Origin: JAFGPL01 sp963781805
GTDB lineage: Bacteria > Bacteroidota > Bacteroidia > Bacteroidales > UBA10428
Assembly: GCA_963781805.1 (NCBI GenBank)
Contig: CAWAHF010000004.1
Location: 3,472,001-3,536,000 of the forward strand
Direction of reading: 5' to 3'
Length of the DNA: 64,000 bases
Shown here: positions 60,668 through 64,000 of the stretch, piece after piece
Numbering within the stretch: the stretch's first letter is position 1
Layout of the letters: every line of letters starts with the position of its first letter
Notes under the pieces: model-generated
Told to the model about the DNA's origin: nothing
The model's database searches: none
What the model saw: only the letters and a program-made list of their open reading frames with translations
Translations under genes and position numbers: made by a program

Positions 60668-61609
60668 ATGATTAAGATTGGAATTGACATTCTTGGTGGT
60701 GATTTTGCACCTGAAGCAACGGTGAAAGGTTCTGTTCTTGCCGTCAGGGAATTGCCTGAAGATATTAAGCTTGTGCTTATTGGCAACCGGGAGAAGGTAG
60801 AAACCATCTGCAAATCGGAAGATTTTGATTCGTCGGTATTTGAAATTATTCATACCACCGATACCATTGAAATGAGCGACTATCCTGCCAAAGCATTTAC
60901 ACAGAAACCCAATGCCAGTATTGTATTAGGTTTCAAAATGCTCAGTCAGGGATTAATCCAGGGATTTGCAAGTGCAGGAAACACAGGAGCTATGCTCGTG
61001 GGAGCTATGCATTTGGTAAAATCAGCTCCCGGAATTATCAGACCTTGTATCACAGCTTCGGTACCTAAGCTTTCCGGTGCTCCTACCATTTTGCTTGATG
61101 TAGGAATAAATCCTGATTGCAAACCTGATGTCCTTTATCAATATGCGATTCTGGGTTCGATGTATGCTGAATATGTTTACAACATAACTCTCCCGCGGGT
61201 TGGATTGCTAAACATTGGATCTGAAGAAGAAAAAGGGAATCTTCAGACAAAAGCAGCATATGCCGCAATGAAAGATACAAATGATTTCAATTTTATAGGA
61301 AACATTGAAGCAAATGAGCTTTTTAGTGACAGGGCTGATGTTATTGTTTGCGACGGTTTTGTTGGAAATGTAATGTTAAAGGAAGCGGAAGCTTTTTATG
61401 TATTGTTACGAAAAAGGAAAATACAGGATGAATTTTTTGAAAAATTCAATTTTGTAAATTATGGAGGCACCCCTATTTTGGGAATAAATGCACCCGTAAT
61501 GATAGGACATGGCATTTCAAATGAAATTGCCATAAAAAATATGATCCTCCATACAGCAGATGTAATTAATGCCAAACTAATCGATAAAATTAAAGAAACC
61601 TTTAAATAA
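60668..61609 (+). CDS. plsX: Phosphate acyltransferase PlsX
   Basis: Converts acyl-ACP and phosphate to acyl-phosphate, the acyl donor for phospholipid synthesis. The 313 residues show the family strings IGIDILGGDFAPEATVKGS, GFASAGNTGAMLVGAMHLV and CDGFVGNVMLKEAE. It starts 17 bases after rpmF, and its stop overlaps the fabH start by one base (TAATG). Identity is secure. Confidence 0.97.
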   Translation: MIKIGIDILGGDFAPEATVKGSVLAVRELPEDIKLVLIGNREKVETICKSEDFDSSVFEIIHTTDTIEMSDYPAKAFTQKPNASIVLGFKMLSQGLIQGFASAGNTGAMLVGAMHLVKSAPGIIRPCITASVPKLSGAPTILLDVGINPDCKPDVLYQYAILGSMYAEYVYNITLPRVGLLNIGSEEEKGNLQTKAAYAAMKDTNDFNFIGNIEANELFSDRADVIVCDGFVGNVMLKEAEAFYVLLRKRKIQDEFFEKFNFVNYGGTPILGINAPVMIGHGISNEIAIKNMILHTADVINAKLIDKIKETFK

Positions 61610-62607
61610 TGTCGACGATTAAAGCTGCTGTTACTGGAGTGGGTGGATTTGTCCCTAAAGATATTTTAGATAATAACGAGTTAAGTCATATGGTTGATAC
61701 CAGCCATGAGTGGATCATGCAGCGGATTGGTATCAAAGAGCGCAGAATACTTAAGGAAAAAGGGAAAGCAACATCGGATATGGCTGCTTTAGCTGTAAAT
61801 GAATTGTTGGAAAAAACCGGTACAAATCCTGAAGAAATTGACTTATTAATCTGTGCCACCATAACCGGTGATATGCCCTTCCCTTCAACAGCTAATTTAA
61901 TTAGTTATAAAACAGGCCTTATCAATGCATTCAGTTATGATATCAATGCCGCATGTTCAGGTTTTATTTTTGCACTTGAAACAGCAAGAAGATTTATTGA
62001 ATCAGGAGGTTATAAAAAATTAATTGTTGTCGGTGCTGATATGATGTCTTCCATTACCGACTATACTGACCGTGCAACTTGTCCTCTTTTTGGTGATGGT
62101 GCTGCTGCCGTTCTTCTGGAACCAACCACAGATGAAGATGGAATACTTGACTCAATTCTTGAAGTAGATGGTGGAGGATATAAATATCTTCATTCAAAAG
62201 CCGGTGGATCTCTTAAACCATGCTCTCATGAAACCGTTGATGCAAAAGAGCATTTTGTTTACCAGGAAGGTCAGGCGGTATTTAAAGTGGCCGTTTCTAA
62301 AATGGCTGACATTTCTGTGGAAATAATGAAACGAAATCACGTAAAACCAGAAGAACTTGCATGGCTTGTTCCACATCAGGCAAATATGAGAATTATTGAG
62401 GCAACTGCCCGTCGTATGGGAATCAAGCAATCCCAGGTGCTAATCAATATTGAACGATACGGAAATACCACTGCTGCAACTATTCCACTCTGCCTTTGGG
62501 ATTTTGAAAAAAGGCTTCACAAAGGAGATAATATTATCCTAACCGCATTCGGAGCTGGTTTTACCTGGGGTACCATCTATCTTAAATGGGCATATGATAG
62601 TATCTGA
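61609..62607 (+). CDS. fabH: 3-oxoacyl-ACP synthase III (FabH)
   Basis: Starts fatty-acid chains by condensing an acyl-CoA with malonyl-ACP. The 332-residue thiolase-fold enzyme has the full catalytic triad: C116 in INAACSGFIF, H256 in VPHQANMRII and N286 in IERYGNTTAATIP. The ATG at 61609 overlaps the plsX stop, so the two are coupled. A strong terminator ends the operon 26 bases after the stop. No accBC genes follow, unlike in many relatives. Confidence 0.97.
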   Translation: MSTIKAAVTGVGGFVPKDILDNNELSHMVDTSHEWIMQRIGIKERRILKEKGKATSDMAALAVNELLEKTGTNPEEIDLLICATITGDMPFPSTANLISYKTGLINAFSYDINAACSGFIFALETARRFIESGGYKKLIVVGADMMSSITDYTDRATCPLFGDGAAAVLLEPTTDEDGILDSILEVDGGGYKYLHSKAGGSLKPCSHETVDAKEHFVYQEGQAVFKVAVSKMADISVEIMKRNHVKPEELAWLVPHQANMRIIEATARRMGIKQSQVLINIERYGNTTAATIPLCLWDFEKRLHKGDNIILTAFGAGFTWGTIYLKWAYDSI

Positions 62608-62632
62608 TTGAGAAATTGATTAGATTCTTAAT

Positions 62633-62661
62633 AGTCCGGCCAGGTTAACCGGACTTTTTTA
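62633..62661 (+). terminator. Rho-independent terminator after fabH
   Basis: AGTCCGG (62633-62639) and CCGGACT (62649-62655) form a 7-bp GC-rich stem with a 9-base loop, followed directly by TTTTTATTTAT. A textbook terminator for the yceD-fabH operon. Confidence 0.9.
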
Positions 62662-62713
62662 TTTATCAACAAGAATTTGCAGCAATTTGCGTTACATTTT
62701 TTAATCTTATTTT

Positions 62714-62721
62714 TATCTTTG
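62714..62721 (+). promoter_or_regulatory. -7 element for the bactofilin-atp operon
   Basis: TATCTTTG matches TAnnTTTG, 40 bases before the bactofilin start. A TTTG lies at 62686-62689, 24 bases upstream, slightly beyond the usual 19-21. Confidence 0.6.
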
Positions 62722-62760
62722 TTAACTTTCATTTTCACTGTATAAATAAAATGTAAAATA

Positions 62761-63171
62761 ATGGCAAAGTATACTGAAATAGAAAACAATGCAATAAACC
62801 TTCTGGGTGTCGGTACCGAAATAGTCGGTAACATAATATCCAATGGTGATATACGAATAGACGGAAGTTTATCCGGAAATCTTAAAACCAAAGGGAAAGT
62901 CGTTATTGGTGAAACAGGTACTATAACCGGTGAAATACAATGCAAAAATTCTGACGTAGAAGGAAATATTGAGGGTAAAATTGTTGTTACAGAACTACTT
63001 ACTCTTAAAGCCACTTCTAATGTCAACGGTGATATTGTCGCAAAGAAACTTGCCATTGAACCCGGAGCCAAATTTACGGGACACTGTAACATGAGCATCG
63101 ATACCCCACAATCCAATGCAGGAACAAAAGAACCCGAAAAAGGAACACCAGAACCGCCAAAATCTAAATAA
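62761..63171 (+). CDS. Bactofilin
   Basis: A 136-residue bactofilin (DUF583), a cytoskeletal protein that forms beta-helix filaments and helps set cell shape or anchor envelope proteins. The repeated hydrophobic beta-helix steps are visible (IISNGDIRIDGSLSGNLKTKGKVVIGETGTITGEIQ), flanked by a short N-terminus and a Pro/Lys-rich tail. The start is the ATG at 62761. The gene overlaps the AtpZ gene by 56 bases in another frame. Its position at the head of the F0 gene block is common in Bacteroidota. Confidence 0.93.
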   Translation: MAKYTEIENNAINLLGVGTEIVGNIISNGDIRIDGSLSGNLKTKGKVVIGETGTITGEIQCKNSDVEGNIEGKIVVTELLTLKATSNVNGDIVAKKLAIEPGAKFTGHCNMSIDTPQSNAGTKEPEKGTPEPPKSK

Positions 63172-63355
63172 TTACGGCAGATATTCGGGTATTGCCTTTC
63201 AAATGATCGTATTCATTTTATTAGGCGTATTTTTTGGTAAGAAAATGGATAAATGGTTTGACACAAAAAATTCAATTTTCACGGCTGTTTTTTCATTATT
63301 GGGTGTTATTCTTTCATTATTTTTTGTATTGAAAGACCTGGTAAGAAAGAAATAA
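63116..63355 (+). CDS. AtpZ/AtpI-family protein
   Basis: A 79-residue protein with two membrane helices (about 25-47 and 52-72) of the AtpZ/AtpI type, which aids ATP synthase assembly or cation supply. NNYGRYSGIAFQMIVFILLGVFFGKKMDKWF is the recognisable family segment. It must start at the ATG at 63116 because the family segment begins about 20 residues later and no other ATG fits. It therefore overlaps the bactofilin gene by 56 bases. Confidence 0.85.
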   Translation: MQEQKNPKKEHQNRQNLNNYGRYSGIAFQMIVFILLGVFFGKKMDKWFDTKNSIFTAVFSLLGVILSLFFVLKDLVRKK

Positions 63356-63363
63356 GAAGAGGA

Positions 63364-63765
63364 ATGAAAAAAGATTTAAAAACTTATTATTTCTGGCTGA
63401 CACTATTAACCCTGGTCATTGGGCTTGCTGCATTCATTATCTTTCGAACCTTGCTTAAAAATTACTATCATCCGGAGTTTTGGATTCTGTTACTCTTTTT
63501 CTTTTTGGTAAATATTGCCGTACATTCCTTTATAATCACTGCTGAAAAAAAGAAAAAACTTAAGTTTAATACCATTTATCTGATTTCGTTTGCCATAAAA
63601 TTTATAGCCTATTTATCATTTCTGGTAATATATCTTATTCTGGCTAAGACCATTTCATTTTCATTTGCAATTTCGCTATTTGTTCTTTATATAATCTATA
63701 CGGTATTTGAGGTACGCTCTACCATAATTTTTTCAAAAAGTTCTGAAAAGAATTTTGAAAAATGA
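63364..63765 (+). CDS. Small four-helix membrane protein of the atp operon
   Basis: A 133-residue protein with about four hydrophobic helices (residues about 10-30, 38-58, 72-95 and 98-118) and no catalytic motif. It lies 8 bases after the AtpZ gene and before atpB. Position and topology fit the AtpI-like helper protein of Bacteroidota F0 operons, but sequence identity to AtpI is not clear by eye. The start is the ATG at 63364. Function is inferred from position only. Confidence 0.75.
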   Translation: MKKDLKTYYFWLTLLTLVIGLAAFIIFRTLLKNYYHPEFWILLLFFFLVNIAVHSFIITAEKKKKLKFNTIYLISFAIKFIAYLSFLVIYLILAKTISFSFAISLFVLYIIYTVFEVRSTIIFSKSSEKNFEK

Positions 63766-63823
63766 AATTAGATTTTATTAAATTTATATTAAGTATTTGT
63801 GATTTGTTAACTTAATTAAAATC

Positions 63824-64000
63824 GTGTTTAAAAGAAATCGTTCCGTAATTTTTGCAATTATAATTTTTGTATGTTGCTTTTCGATTAGGGTTTTTGGTGA
63901 TATCTCTCAAGATAATAATGAGGATAAGTCCAATTCTAATACTGAAATAAAAGAAAAATTTAATCCTTCAAAATTCCTTTTTGAACACATTGAAGATTCC
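63824..64000 (+). CDS. atpB: ATP synthase F0 subunit A, 5' part (AtpB)
   Basis: Cut by the window end. The first 59 residues begin with GTG at 63824 and show a hydrophobic N-terminal signal or helix (SVIFAIIIFVCCFSIRVFG), a charged stretch and then KFNPSKFLFEHIEDS, which resembles the start of the conserved FNP-FxFEHI-DS segment of Bacteroidota AtpB. The channel-forming helices would lie beyond the end. It belongs to the operon that starts with bactofilin. Confidence 0.8.
   Translation, partial: MFKRNRSVIFAIIIFVCCFSIRVFGDISQDNNEDKSNSNTEIKEKFNPSKFLFEHIEDS

Noticed and set aside
1..64000. tRNA, rRNA, CRISPR arrays, phage genes
   Set aside because: No cloverleaf, rRNA segment, regularly spaced repeat array or phage structural gene was seen in the gaps between genes.

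Overview
The window looks like a chromosomal segment of a Bacteroidota bacterium (Bacteroidales/Marinilabiliales-like; I cannot name a species). The evidence is: type IX secretion cargo with type A and type B C-terminal sorting domains next to a PorP/SprF protein; carboxypeptidase-D-like regulatory modules ending in LDEVVVVGYG-type strings; an ECF sigma/FecR pair; a GldM-like domain; promoter elements of the Bacteroidota form TAnnTTTG; AT-rich DNA with weak Shine-Dalgarno sites; and an ATP synthase operon split into atpDC and a separate atpB block.

Layout. 1-9.4 kb: arginine/proline block. argR, argG, argH, a degenerate second proB-like gene, proB and proA read leftward; a eukaryote-like carB reads rightward. 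Tandem ARG boxes with 21-bp spacing lie in the argR/carB gap and overlap the argR promoter. 9.4-16 kb: housekeeping and accessory genes (CorA, DUF1003, NDH-2, Nudix, deoxynucleoside kinase, GH3-family enzyme) with a palindromic repeat (11.5 kb) and a probable 225-bp MITE (16.1 kb). 16.5-24.7 kb: a type IX secretion cassette of two very large secreted proteins and a PorP/SprF partner. 24.8-26.4 kb: one complete IS4/IS1634-like insertion sequence with 8-bp target duplications. 27.3-39.3 kb: the most unusual locus. An ECF sigma factor and FecR anti-sigma precede four exported proteins that combine STN, CarboxypepD-regulatory, GldM-C, von Willebrand A, TonB-plug and alpha-2-macroglobulin modules, and no TonB-dependent barrel gene is present. 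39.4-51 kb: transporters, RsgA, a hybrid histidine kinase, an unknown protein, DNA polymerase I and an ArsR regulator. 51-59.8 kb: a ThiF-like enzyme, a second hybrid kinase, a family 9 glycosyltransferase, a secreted alpha/beta hydrolase, atpD-atpC, an outer-membrane barrel and an orphan receiver. 59.9-64 kb: yceD-rpmF-plsX-fabH, then bactofilin, AtpZ, a small membrane protein and the 5' end of atpB.

How it works together. ArgR probably controls itself and carB. The sigma/FecR locus reads like a cell-surface sensing system in which the usual SusC-like receptor has been replaced by an adhesion or protease-trap apparatus; that function is inference. The T9SS cassette supplies large surface proteins. 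No rRNA, tRNA or CRISPR array was seen. All coordinates and motifs were read by eye, with no database search.
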